Assembly (NCBI GenBank): GCA_046583095.1
Contig: JAYGDB010000008.1
Coordinates: 1 to 64,000, forward strand
Direction of reading: 5' to 3'
Source of the DNA: JAJDAN01 sp046583095
Lineage (GTDB): Bacteria > Myxococcota_A > UBA9160 > UBA4427
DNA: 64,000 nucleotides
Shown: in pieces, positions 28,507 to 36,659 of the stretch
Position numbering within the stretch: position 1 is the stretch's first letter
How the letters are laid out: every line of letters starts with the position of its first letter
Position numbers and translations under genes: made by a program
The notes under the pieces: model-generated
Databases searched by the model: none
What the model saw: only the letters and a program-made list of their open reading frames with translations
Told to the model about the DNA's origin: nothing

Positions 28507-29688
28507 ATGCGTGAGCCCGGCCCCTGGCTGTGGGTCGCAATCGCAGTCGGGGCCCTCACCCGCGCTTGGCTCCTGTTCGGCACCCCCGGCACCTTCGACG
28601 TCGATGTCTGGGCGGGGCACGCCTGGGAGATCAACCAGAAGGGCCTGATCGCCTACTACCACGGCGGCGAGTTCATCTTCAATCACCCGCCGCTGATGGG
28701 CGAGATCTTCTCCCGCCTCTACCTGCTGGCCGCCCAGACGGGAGTCCCGTTCGCGGTCTTCCTGCGCGGGCCGTTCGCCGTGCTCGACCTCGGAACCGCT
28801 CTGCTGCTCTTGAAGCTGCTCGACGGCAACCCGCATCGCTACGCGTTCTTCGCCGCATACTGGCTGCTTCCCCTGGCGATCCTGTTCTCGTCGTATCACG
28901 GCAACACCGACTCGGCGCTGGCGTTCTTCCTGCTGGGGGCGGTGATCCTCGTCTCGCGGGGCCGCGCCCTGGCGGCGGGTGCGGTGCTGGGGATCGGGCT
29001 CTGGATCAAGTTCCCCGCCATCCTCGCCGTTCCCGCCCTCGCGTTCGGGTTCGTCGACTGGAAGCACCGCTTCCACTTCCTCGCAGCCACGGGCGCGGTC
29101 GGAATCGCGAGCTACCTGCCTGCCCTCGTGCAGGATGCGGCGGTCGTGATCGACTCGGTCTTCCTGTATCCGGGCCTGCAGATCCAGACGCCGGCGGGGG
29201 TTCGCATCTGGGGGAACCAGCTCTTCTTTCCAGAAACTCCCGCGTTCGAGCCCATTGCCCGCTCGATCTACCGCGCCAACACGTGGATCTGCCTCGTGCC
29301 CGTCGGCTTCCTGGCATGGGCACGCCGCGAGCAACGCAGCCCCCTCGAGATCGCCGGAAACGTCGGAGCCGGCTACGTGGTCTTCCACGGCCTCACGAAC
29401 TTCTGGGCATGGCAGTACCTGGCGTGGGCGCTGCCGTTGTGGCTCGTCGCGGGCCGGCGCTTCACGATCCCGGCGATGCTCGTCAGCACCGCCTACGTGG
29501 TCGGTCTCTACGTCTGGCTCTGCGACAGCTGGATCCTGGCCGGACCCTGGGACTGGATGGGTCACCCGCACTGGCCGCAGTGGCTGCTGTGGCTGCGAGA
29601 CGGCTGTGTGCTGTTCTTCTTCGGCAGCGCGCTCTTCCTGATCGTGCGGGATGGGCGGCGCGCGTTGTTCCGAGGCGGAGAGGGCTGA
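28507..29688 (+). CDS. GT-C fold mannosyltransferase-like membrane protein
   Basis: A 393-residue polytopic protein with about nine hydrophobic segments. The first loop has FDVDVWAGHAWEINQKG and later FIFNHPPLMGEIF, the pattern of GT-C enzymes near the PIG-M/GT87 mannosyltransferases, with the acidic pair as likely catalytic base. KFPAILAVPA in mid-protein is also seen in that group. It probably transfers a hexose from a polyprenyl-phosphate donor. It lies just upstream of the MBOAT/AlgX pair and may build the glycan they acetylate. Confidence 0.7.
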   Translation: MREPGPWLWVAIAVGALTRAWLLFGTPGTFDVDVWAGHAWEINQKGLIAYYHGGEFIFNHPPLMGEIFSRLYLLAAQTGVPFAVFLRGPFAVLDLGTALLLLKLLDGNPHRYAFFAAYWLLPLAILFSSYHGNTDSALAFFLLGAVILVSRGRALAAGAVLGIGLWIKFPAILAVPALAFGFVDWKHRFHFLAATGAVGIASYLPALVQDAAVVIDSVFLYPGLQIQTPAGVRIWGNQLFFPETPAFEPIARSIYRANTWICLVPVGFLAWARREQRSPLEIAGNVGAGYVVFHGLTNFWAWQYLAWALPLWLVAGRRFTIPAMLVSTAYVVGLYVWLCDSWILAGPWDWMGHPHWPQWLLWLRDGCVLFFFGSALFLIVRDGRRALFRGGEG

Positions 29689-29692
29689 AGGC

Positions 29693-31111
29693 GTGCTCTT
29701 CAGTTCGACCCTGTTTCTCTTCGGCTTCCTGCCCCTGGTGCTCTCCGCGTACCTGCTGGTCGCGCGTCTGGGGCTGGGCGTTCCCGCCCGCAATGCACTG
29801 CTGCTGGTGGCCAGCCTGGTCTTCTACGCCTGGGGCGAGACGGGTTACGTCGCGATCCTGCTGGTCTCGATCGTCGCCAATCACGTCTTCGGGCTGTGGA
29901 TCGACCGGGCGGGGACGGGCAGCGAACGCCGCCGTGCGCTGGTGCTGGCCGTCGCGACCAACCTCGCGGGGCTCTGCGCCTTCAAGTACGCGAACTTCCT
30001 CGTTGACGGTTGGAACGCCGTGCTCTCGCCTCTCGGGGTTCCCGCACTGGCTCTCGCTCCCGTCCACCTTCCGATCGGAATTTCGTTCTTCACGTTCCAG
30101 GCGATCACCTACGTGGTCGACGTCTACCGGCGAGACGCGCCTGTCGATCGGAATCCGCTCCGGGTCGCGCTGTACATCTCGCTGTTTCCGCAGCTCATCG
30201 CCGGACCGATCGTGCGCTACCGCTGGATCGCATCGGAGTTGCGTCAGCGGAGCGCAGCCGCGGAGGACGTCGCCGCCGGGATCCGGCGGTTCACGATCGG
30301 CCTCGGCAAGAAGGTCCTGATCGCGAATACGCTCGCCGTTCCCGCCGATCGCATCTTCGCCATGCCGCCCGACGATCTCTCCGCGGCCGTCGCCTGGCTC
30401 GGCGGCTTCTGCTACGCGCTGCAGATCTACTTCGACTTTTCGGGCTACTCCGACATGGCAATCGGCCTCGGCCGGATGCTCGGATTCCACTTCCCCGAGA
30501 ACTTTCTCCACCCCTACACGTCCCGATCGGTTCGCGAATTCTGGCGACGCTGGCACGTGACCCTCTCCACCTGGTTCCGCGACTACCTCTACATCCCTCT
30601 CGGGGGAAGTCGCGGGACGGCCCCCCGCACCTACGTCAACCTGCTTGCGGTCTTCGTGCTGTGCGGTCTCTGGCACGGCGCGAGCCTCACCTTCCTCGTC
30701 TGGGGACTGCTGCACGGCGCACTGATGGTGGCCGAGCGCCTCGGGCTCGGTGCACTCCTCGAACGGCTTCCTCGCGCACTCGCGCGCACGTACACGCTGG
30801 CCGCTGTGTTGCTGGCGTGGGTGGTCTTCCGCGCAGACGACCTCCCGCACGCGGGCCGCTACCTCGCGGCCCTGTTCACCCCAGGTGGCGGATACGACCT
30901 GGCGCCCCTCCTCGACGCGAAGGTCGGCCTCGCTCTCGCAGCGGGCGCCCTGGGCTCGACCCCCTGGCTCGACGCGCTGCGCAGACGCTTCGGGGACGAC
31001 TCGACGACGTGGACCGCGGCACGCTTTGCCGCCCTCAACGGAATCCTCGTCGCCTGCGCGATGGCGCTCGCCTCGGGCACCCACAACCCGTTCATCTACT
31101 TCCGGTTCTAG
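29693..31111 (+). CDS. MBOAT-family O-acyltransferase (AlgI-like)
   Basis: A membrane-bound O-acyltransferase of about 472 residues that likely passes acetyl groups across the membrane for polysaccharide O-acetylation. Visible are PIGISFFTFQAITYVVDVYR near 120-140, the LFPQLIAGPIVRY block, IYFDFSGYSDMAIGLGRMLGF, EFWRRWHVTLSTWFRDYLYIPLGG regions, and the catalytic His in GLWHGASLTFLVWGLLHG. The frame opens at 29651, but the GTG at 29693 starts directly before the first helix and after the previous stop, so it is preferred. Its stop is immediately followed by the AlgX/AlgJ-like start. Confidence 0.92.
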   Translation: MLFSSTLFLFGFLPLVLSAYLLVARLGLGVPARNALLLVASLVFYAWGETGYVAILLVSIVANHVFGLWIDRAGTGSERRRALVLAVATNLAGLCAFKYANFLVDGWNAVLSPLGVPALALAPVHLPIGISFFTFQAITYVVDVYRRDAPVDRNPLRVALYISLFPQLIAGPIVRYRWIASELRQRSAAAEDVAAGIRRFTIGLGKKVLIANTLAVPADRIFAMPPDDLSAAVAWLGGFCYALQIYFDFSGYSDMAIGLGRMLGFHFPENFLHPYTSRSVREFWRRWHVTLSTWFRDYLYIPLGGSRGTAPRTYVNLLAVFVLCGLWHGASLTFLVWGLLHGALMVAERLGLGALLERLPRALARTYTLAAVLLAWVVFRADDLPHAGRYLAALFTPGGGYDLAPLLDAKVGLALAAGALGSTPWLDALRRRFGDDSTTWTAARFAALNGILVACAMALASGTHNPFIYFRF

Positions 31112-32215
31112 ATGCTCGACGCCCGCATCACGATCGCGACCTTCCTGTCCTTGCTCTGGCTTCCCCTCGTGGTGAGCCTGCTGACGCCGGACGCGGACGT
31201 CTCCCTCAGCGAGCAGCGCACGCTGGCGCAGCTGCCCGAACTCGGCGCCGATTGGCCGGCCGACTTCGAGCGCTACTACGACGACCGCATGGGCTTCCGC
31301 GACAATCTCGTTCGCGCCTGGGCTTGGCTCCACATCGAGGGGCTGGGCATCTCGTCGTCCGACAGCCTGATCGTCGGCAAGGACGGTTGGTTCTTCTTCG
31401 GGGACGAGAGCGCCGTTGCGCAGTACCGGGGCCTCGCCCGCTTCGAGCGGAAGGCGCTTCTGAACTGGGGCCGCGTTCTCGAAGAACGACGGCGCTGGCT
31501 CAGCGAACGAGGCATCCGCTACCTGCTGGTCCTGGTTCCCAACAAGCATCGGATCTACGCCCAGTACATGCCCGACGGGCTGCCGAGGGTAAGCACGCGC
31601 TCGCAGCTCGACGACCTCGTCGACTACCTCGAGACGGAATCGAGCGTCCCGTTCCTCGATCTTCGAGAGCCGCTCGAGGACGCCGGTCGCCACGCGCGCA
31701 TCTATCACAAGACCGACACGCACTGGAACGACCTGGGCGCGTATGCGGCCTACCGCGCGATCCTGCACAAGCTGGCCGATCAGGTGCCTGCCTTCGAGGC
31801 CCACGAGCCCGTGGCCGTGCGCCCCTTCGAGCGGACCACGCCCGGGCTCGGGCTCCCCCGGATCGTCGGTCTGAGCAAGGTCTACCCCGAACGGTCCTTC
31901 GACCTACGGGTGGCGGAACCGCGCGCCGAGGTCCCGCGCAAGCAGCGTGCCGGCTGGGAGGATCGAGTGAGACGACAGCTTCCCTTCGCGCTGGGCACCG
32001 GCGACGAACGCCTCCCGAAGGCCGTGATGTTCCGCGACTCCTTCGCGAATGCCCTCGTCCCGTACCTCTCGGAGAGCTTCTCGCGCATCGTCTACGTCTG
32101 GGAGCGCGACGTGAACCCGGAAGTCGTCGAGTTGGAGCAACCGGACGTGGTGATCCAAGAGATCGCCGAGCGCTTCCTCGGACGAGCGCCGCGCGGGATC
32201 AACGAACGTCCCTAG
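31112..32215 (+). CDS. AlgX/AlgJ-like SGNH polysaccharide O-acetyltransferase
   Basis: A 367-residue protein anchored by an N-terminal helix (residues 8-24), with a periplasmic SGNH-hydrolase-like domain. The catalytic residues of AlgX/AlgJ are visible: Asp202 and His204 in TDTHWND and a likely nucleophile Ser310 in MFRDSFAN. The upstream conserved GKDGWFFF near 89-96 is also typical. It would accept acyl groups exported by the adjacent MBOAT protein and place them on a glycan. The ATG directly abuts the MBOAT stop. It ends convergent with the C45-like gene. Confidence 0.88.
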   Translation: MLDARITIATFLSLLWLPLVVSLLTPDADVSLSEQRTLAQLPELGADWPADFERYYDDRMGFRDNLVRAWAWLHIEGLGISSSDSLIVGKDGWFFFGDESAVAQYRGLARFERKALLNWGRVLEERRRWLSERGIRYLLVLVPNKHRIYAQYMPDGLPRVSTRSQLDDLVDYLETESSVPFLDLREPLEDAGRHARIYHKTDTHWNDLGAYAAYRAILHKLADQVPAFEAHEPVAVRPFERTTPGLGLPRIVGLSKVYPERSFDLRVAEPRAEVPRKQRAGWEDRVRRQLPFALGTGDERLPKAVMFRDSFANALVPYLSESFSRIVYVWERDVNPEVVELEQPDVVIQEIAERFLGRAPRGINERP

Positions 32216-32254
32216 CAGCGTGACCCGAGGGTCGAACCCACGCTTCCCGCCGGC

Positions 32255-33079
32255 TCAGAGCGACAGCGTCGCCGGCTCGCGGCCCGCGAGACGCACGTGC
32301 AGGCTGCGCTGGTGCGGATCCAGGACGAGATCCGTGTCGAGCTTGCCGTCCGTCTCACCCGCAATCTCGTGGACGGTTCGCCGATCGCCGTCGATCTCGA
32401 TGGCGGCCACGCGTCCCGTCCCGGACGCAACGACAAAACGCACGCACCCGGACGCCGGCCGTTTCAGCGACCAGTCGATGCAGCTGCCGATATCGTCGAA
32501 GCGCTGCAGACACTCCTGCACGAGCAGCAGCGCCGACGGTGCGTCGGCGTCTCGCGCCCCCGCGCGCGAGACGACTGCCGCGGCAATGCCGCCCTCGTTC
32601 ACGCCAGCGACGGCGCACGGTAGCCAGGGCAGCGTGATCTCGACGGACGCGAAGCCAACTTCCGGTTCACTGCGGCGCGCGATCCAGCCGCCATCGGGAA
32701 GCGAGCGGGCCACCCGTGCGGAGTCTCCGGCGCGGGCAGCGATACTGGCCTCCGCAGTCAGGACATCTGCCGCCGCATCCCCGCGACTCGCGCGGATGAA
32801 GACCTCCATCAGCGAGTCGATCGAGCGTTCGGCGCCCCGCGCCAGGCCCTGGATCCGCTCCCCCAGGTGCGGATAGTGACGAAAGACCTCTCGGGCCATG
32901 CCGCCACCGAGTACGGGGCCGGCGACTAGCGGCCGCAGGCTCCAGGGCCGGCGGCCGCGATGCGCGGTGCCCAACGCATCCACGCGGGCGCAAATCTCCG
33001 AGCGACACGCGACCCCCTGGGCCTGGCCCATGGCACGCGGATCTCCGCGGCACTCGATGACCGGAAGAGACGACGACAC
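32255..33079 (-). CDS. Acyl-transferase/peptidase C45-like Ntn-fold protein lacking the usual Cys
   Basis: A 274-residue protein resembling the C45 family (isopenicillin-N acyltransferase and acid-amidase relatives). The N-terminal RGDPRAMGQAQG matches the family GxPYExGxQhG region. AVAGVNEGGIAAAVVS near 156-171 matches the GmNexGL strand. In that family, autoprocessing exposes a Cys nucleophile shortly after residue 100. Here that region reads TAEASIAARAGD, with Ala/Ser and no Cys, so it is either inactive or uses Ser112. It lies three bases after larE and is probably cotranscribed. Family assignment is moderate. Confidence 0.6.
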   Translation of the reverse strand: MSSSLPVIECRGDPRAMGQAQGVACRSEICARVDALGTAHRGRRPWSLRPLVAGPVLGGGMAREVFRHYPHLGERIQGLARGAERSIDSLMEVFIRASRGDAAADVLTAEASIAARAGDSARVARSLPDGGWIARRSEPEVGFASVEITLPWLPCAVAGVNEGGIAAAVVSRAGARDADAPSALLLVQECLQRFDDIGSCIDWSLKRPASGCVRFVVASGTGRVAAIEIDGDRRTVHEIAGETDGKLDTDLVLDPHQRSLHVRLAGREPATLSL

Positions 33080-33082
33080 CGC

Positions 33083-33919
33083 TCAGTCGTCGTTTCGGAT
33101 GAAGAGCACTTCGTTGAGGGATCCCATCCGGTAGCCCTCCAGATCGAGGGATACCCAGCGAAACCCCAGCGGCTTGATCGCCGCGCTGATCTTCTCTGCC
33201 ATCTCGGGATCGAACGCGCGCTCCATCTCCTCGGGTGCGACCTCCACGCGGGCGAGGTCGCCGTGATGCCGCAAGCGCACCTGGCGAAACCCGAGTGCCC
33301 GAAGCCGCTCTTCCCCCTCTTCTACCTGGGCAAGACGTTCGGGGGTCACCTCGGTTCCGTAGGGCAGACGAGACGAGAGGCAGGCGGAGGCAGGGAGATC
33401 CGCAGTGGGGAGGCCGACCTCGCGAGACAGCTCTCGGATCTCGGCCTTCGAGAGGTCGGCGTCGAGGAAGGGCGAGAGCACCCGGTGCTCGGCGGCCGCC
33501 CGGTGGCCCGGACGGAAGTCACTCGTGTCGTCGGTGTTGATGCCGTACGCGATCGCGTCGAAGTCGAACTCTTCGACCACACCCTCGAGGCGTTCGAAGA
33601 GCTCGCTCTTGCAGTGGTAGCAGCGATCCGGCCCGTTGGCGCGGTAGTCCGCGCGGTCCATCTCGTGGGTCTCGACGAAGCGATGGGGAATCGCGAAGTC
33701 CGCGACGAGCTGCTCGGCCATACGCCGGTGGCTGAGCGGGTAGGAGGGTGAAACGGCCGTGATAGCAAGGCAGGAGTCGCCGAGCACCTCGCGAGCCGCC
33801 CACGCCAAGTAGCTCGAATCGACGCCGCCCGAGAACGCGACCACGAGACGTCCCGCCGCCCGAAGGCGGTCGAACAGGGCATTCTGCTTGGTCAGCAGCT
33901 CGGGGGAGGAGGGCGACAT
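33083..33919 (-). CDS. larE: LarE-like ATP-dependent sacrificial sulfur transferase
   Basis: A PP-loop enzyme that AMPylates a pyridinium dinucleotide and donates the sulfur of its own cysteine to build the nickel-pincer cofactor. The 278-residue protein shows the PP-loop SGGVDSS at 30-36, a CYHCK pair at 100-104, a GINTDDTSDFRPG motif near 126-138 and the donor Cys180 in PASACLSSRLPYG, the position of the sacrificial Cys in characterised LarE. larB, larC and the racemase are not in the window. It is divergent from ddl; a promoter is visible just upstream. Confidence 0.9.
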   Translation of the reverse strand: MSPSSPELLTKQNALFDRLRAAGRLVVAFSGGVDSSYLAWAAREVLGDSCLAITAVSPSYPLSHRRMAEQLVADFAIPHRFVETHEMDRADYRANGPDRCYHCKSELFERLEGVVEEFDFDAIAYGINTDDTSDFRPGHRAAAEHRVLSPFLDADLSKAEIRELSREVGLPTADLPASACLSSRLPYGTEVTPERLAQVEEGEERLRALGFRQVRLRHHGDLARVEVAPEEMERAFDPEMAEKISAAIKPLGFRWVSLDLEGYRMGSLNEVLFIRNDD

Positions 33920-33926
33920 CTAGACG

Positions 33927-33955
33927 AGGTTACGGAGGGCCTCCGGGGGGGTCAA
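33927..33955 (-). promoter_or_regulatory. larE: Candidate larE promoter with palindromic spacer
   Basis: On the minus strand TTGACC (33955-33950), a 17-base spacer and TAACCT (33932-33927) precede the larE ATG at 33919. The perfect inverted repeat CGGAGGGCCTCCG (33933-33945) sits inside the spacer and could be an operator. Initiation about seven bases beyond the -10 would fall at or next to the start codon, so the transcript would be leaderless. Confidence 0.45.
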
Positions 33956-34050
33956 CAAGCGCCCGCAGCGCGTCCGGAGAGAACCCGAAGGGAGAGCTGG
34001 GGGTCGCACGGTATAGTCGGGGGCGGCTGCTCCATGGTTCGGGGGGACAA

Positions 34051-35148
34051 ATGGGCAAGATCCGGGTCGGGCTTCTCTTTGGCGGGCGTTCCGTCGAGCA
34101 CGAGGTGTCGCTCAGCTCGGCGACCTCGATCTGCCACGCCCTCGATGCCGAACGCTACGACGTCAGCCTGATCGCCATCGATCACGAGGGGCGCTGGCGA
34201 CTCGGAGCCGGGTCGGACCTGCTTCCCGAGCAGGCCATCCAGGGCGAGGAGGTGAATCTCCCGGCAGTGCCCGGGAGTTCGTTGATCCCCGTCGACCCGG
34301 GAGTTGCGGCTGACTCGACGCACTCTCTCGACGTCGTCTTCCCGATCATCCACGGGCGCGGCGGCGAAGACGGCCAGCTCCAGGGCCTTCTCGAGATGGC
34401 CGAGGTGCCCTACGTCGGCTCTGGGGTGCTCTCGTCCGCGGTCCAGATGGACAAGGACGTCGCGCGACGTCTGCTGGCCGCGTCCGGCTTGCCGGTGGTG
34501 CCAGACGTCGTGCTGCGCACCGTCGATCCGTCGACGCCGCAGGAACGAAGGTCGGCAGCAGAAGCTGCAGTCGATGCACTCGGCCTGCCGGTCTTCGTGA
34601 AACCCGCCAACTCGGGATCCTCCATCGGCATCTCGAAGGCGAGCGACCTGTCGAGCCTGCTCGAGTCCATCGACAGGGCCGCTCGCTTCGACACCAAGGT
34701 GGTGATCGAGAAGGCCCTTGATGCTCGCGAGATCGAGGTCGCCGTTCTCGGGAACGCGTGCCCCGAGGCATCGGTTCCCGGCGAGATCGTTCCAAACCAA
34801 GAGTTCTACGACTACGAGGCCAAGTACCTCAACGAGAGCACCGAGCTGCTGGTTCCGGCACCGCTCCCGGAGGACCTCAGCAAACGGATCCGCAGCTTGG
34901 CCCTGGAGGCGTTCCAGGCTCTCGAAGGCGAGGGCATCGCGCGGGTCGACTTCTTCCTCGAGAAGGAGACGGGTGAGATCTACATCAACGAGCTGAACAG
35001 CCTGCCGGGCTTCACCGAGGGCTCGATGTTCCCTCGGTTGTGGGCGGCGTCGGGCCTGCCGTACCCCAAGCTGCTCGATCGCATGATCGATCTCGCCATC
35101 GAGCGGCATTCCCAGCGTTCGAAGCTCGTGACGCGCTACAGCCGCTAG
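34051..35148 (+). CDS. ddl: D-alanine--D-alanine ligase
   Basis: ATP-grasp enzyme that makes the D-Ala-D-Ala dipeptide for peptidoglycan. The 365-residue protein (DdlA-type length) shows EHEVSLSSA near 17-25, the HGRGGEDGQLQG loop near 99-110, KPANSGSSIGISK (phosphate-binding) near 190-202, and the C-terminal INELNSLPGFTEGSMFPRLW with metal-binding Glu/Asn. It starts 7 bases after a GGGGGG purine run. Monocistronic, divergent from larE and convergent with a sulfatase-fold gene. Confidence 0.96.
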   Translation: MGKIRVGLLFGGRSVEHEVSLSSATSICHALDAERYDVSLIAIDHEGRWRLGAGSDLLPEQAIQGEEVNLPAVPGSSLIPVDPGVAADSTHSLDVVFPIIHGRGGEDGQLQGLLEMAEVPYVGSGVLSSAVQMDKDVARRLLAASGLPVVPDVVLRTVDPSTPQERRSAAEAAVDALGLPVFVKPANSGSSIGISKASDLSSLLESIDRAARFDTKVVIEKALDAREIEVAVLGNACPEASVPGEIVPNQEFYDYEAKYLNESTELLVPAPLPEDLSKRIRSLALEAFQALEGEGIARVDFFLEKETGEIYINELNSLPGFTEGSMFPRLWAASGLPYPKLLDRMIDLAIERHSQRSKLVTRYSR

Positions 35149-35198
35149 CCCGCGAGTCTGCCGGCTAGCAGCGCCGACCCGACCTTCGGCCCTCGCGA

Positions 35199-36659
35199 CT
35201 AGGGCTGGGCGGCGGGATTCTGGGGAAGCTGCGGGCCCTTCTCCTTGAACTCGCGCCCGACCACGTAGCCGAGGGCCCGGAGCTGCGCCTGGTGCATCTC
35301 GCTGAGCTCGACCTCCGGCGCAGCGTCCCAGTTCGTCTTGGGCTGAGCGAGGAAGGCGTCGACCTCGGCGCGGAGTTCCCGGACGACCTCGGGCCGAGCG
35401 AGCGCGATGTCCCGCTTCTCCTTGGGATCGGTACTGCGGTCGTAGAGCTCCAGGCGGGCCGGCAGATTCGACGGGTAGTTCAGCCGGTAGAAGCCCTTCA
35501 GAACCGAAGTCGTCGGCTTCGGATCCGAACCCACGGTGCCCCAGCTACGGTCGAGCTGGGAGTACAGCGGCCGGTCGGTCTCCGCGCCCCCCTCTTCCCG
35601 ACCGGCGGCCGCGTCCAGGATCAGCGGCACCAGTGATCGCCCCTCTGCTCCGGGGAGTGACTGCAGCCCCAGCATGTCCAGTATCGTGGGCCACACGTCG
35701 ATGTTGGCGACCCGCTGCTCGACCACCACTCCCTGCTCGAGCTCCCAGGGCAGGAGAATCAGCCATGGAGTTTCGAGCACTTCTCGATACAGGTTGCGGG
35801 CGTGGCCCTCGATCCCGTGCTCGAAGAAGGCTTCGCCGTGATCCGAGACGATCACCACGATCGTCTTGTCGATAATCCTCAGCTCCTGCAACGCCTGCAT
35901 GATCCGGCCGACGTTGTAGTCAGTCCAGAAGATCGAGCTGTCGTAGAAGTCGGAGAAACTGGTCCCGAAGTCCGGAGAGAGATCGGTGTACAGGTATTGG
36001 TGGATGTCCATGTAGTGGAGATACAAGAAAAATGGATCGTTGACGGAGCCTGTCATGAATTCGATCGCGGAGAGCGTGGCGTCCATGTCCGTGCCGGGGA
36101 TCGAGCGCGAACCCGGAGGAAGGCGCTTCACCTTGTGCTCGGGCTTCGCCTGGCGCGGACGGATGTAGAGGTCGAAGCCCTGGTCGAAGCCGAAGTTGTT
36201 TGCCACCCAGCCATTGCGCCAGACACCGGCTGTCCGGTAGCCGGCTTGCTGGAAGATCTCCGCAGGCATCGTGGCTTCCTGGGGCATGGCGTGGAAGAAG
36301 CGCTGGATCCCCGTTCGCTCCGGGTACATCGCCGTCCAGATCGATGCCATCGACGCCTTCGTCCAGCTCGACTGAGCTTCGACGTTCGCGAATCGGATTC
36401 CCTGGCTCGCGAGCCGGTCCATGACGGGACTGGTCTGCCTCGAGTAGCCATACATGGAGAGACGATCGGCCCGCAGCATGTCGATCACAATGAACACGAC
36501 ATTCACGGGGTCGCGTTCGTCGAGGGTCTCCAGTTCCTGGATCGTGCCCGTCGGGCGGCCGGGTGGATAGAACTGGATCTGGGAGTACAGGCCACCGGCA
36601 AGCAGCAGCCCTGCAAGGCCGAAGTAGAGCCAGGGAGAATCCAGGATCCGACGGAACAT
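35199..36659 (-). CDS. Membrane-anchored sulfatase-fold enzyme, Thr nucleophile type
   Basis: A 486-residue alkaline phosphatase superfamily protein anchored by one N-terminal helix (residues 10-25), not a lipoprotein. The metal loop is FIVIDMLRADRLSMYGYS near 56-73. The active-site block EAQSSWTKASMASIW puts Thr100 where sulfatases have the formylglycine Cys. Other ligands are in VSDHGEAFFEHG and in the histidine region NLYREVLETPWLIL. An LRALGYV motif is followed by an 18-residue proline-rich tail. Its ATG shares one base with the stop of the upstream histidine-rich membrane protein (TGATG), so the two are translationally coupled and probably cooperate. Confidence 0.82.
   Translation of the reverse strand: MFRRILDSPWLYFGLAGLLLAGGLYSQIQFYPPGRPTGTIQELETLDERDPVNVVFIVIDMLRADRLSMYGYSRQTSPVMDRLASQGIRFANVEAQSSWTKASMASIWTAMYPERTGIQRFFHAMPQEATMPAEIFQQAGYRTAGVWRNGWVANNFGFDQGFDLYIRPRQAKPEHKVKRLPPGSRSIPGTDMDATLSAIEFMTGSVNDPFFLYLHYMDIHQYLYTDLSPDFGTSFSDFYDSSIFWTDYNVGRIMQALQELRIIDKTIVVIVSDHGEAFFEHGIEGHARNLYREVLETPWLILLPWELEQGVVVEQRVANIDVWPTILDMLGLQSLPGAEGRSLVPLILDAAAGREEGGAETDRPLYSQLDRSWGTVGSDPKPTTSVLKGFYRLNYPSNLPARLELYDRSTDPKEKRDIALARPEVVRELRAEVDAFLAQPKTNWDAAPEVELSEMHQAQLRALGYVVGREFKEKGPQLPQNPAAQP

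Noticed and set aside
26998..29793. Minus-strand ORF of 931 residues opposite the helicase and GT-C genes
   Set aside because: Composition is the arginine/glutamate/histidine-rich pattern of an antisense frame; the plus strand encodes clear helicase motifs.
29483..31804. Minus-strand ORF of 773 residues opposite the MBOAT and AlgX/AlgJ genes
   Set aside because: It is a shadow frame with no domain; MBOAT and DTHW motifs are on the plus strand.
35149..35198. Possible hairpin between convergent ddl and sulfatase-fold genes
   Set aside because: A CGCGAG/CTCGCG pairing exists, but the loop is over 30 bases and no T-tract follows.
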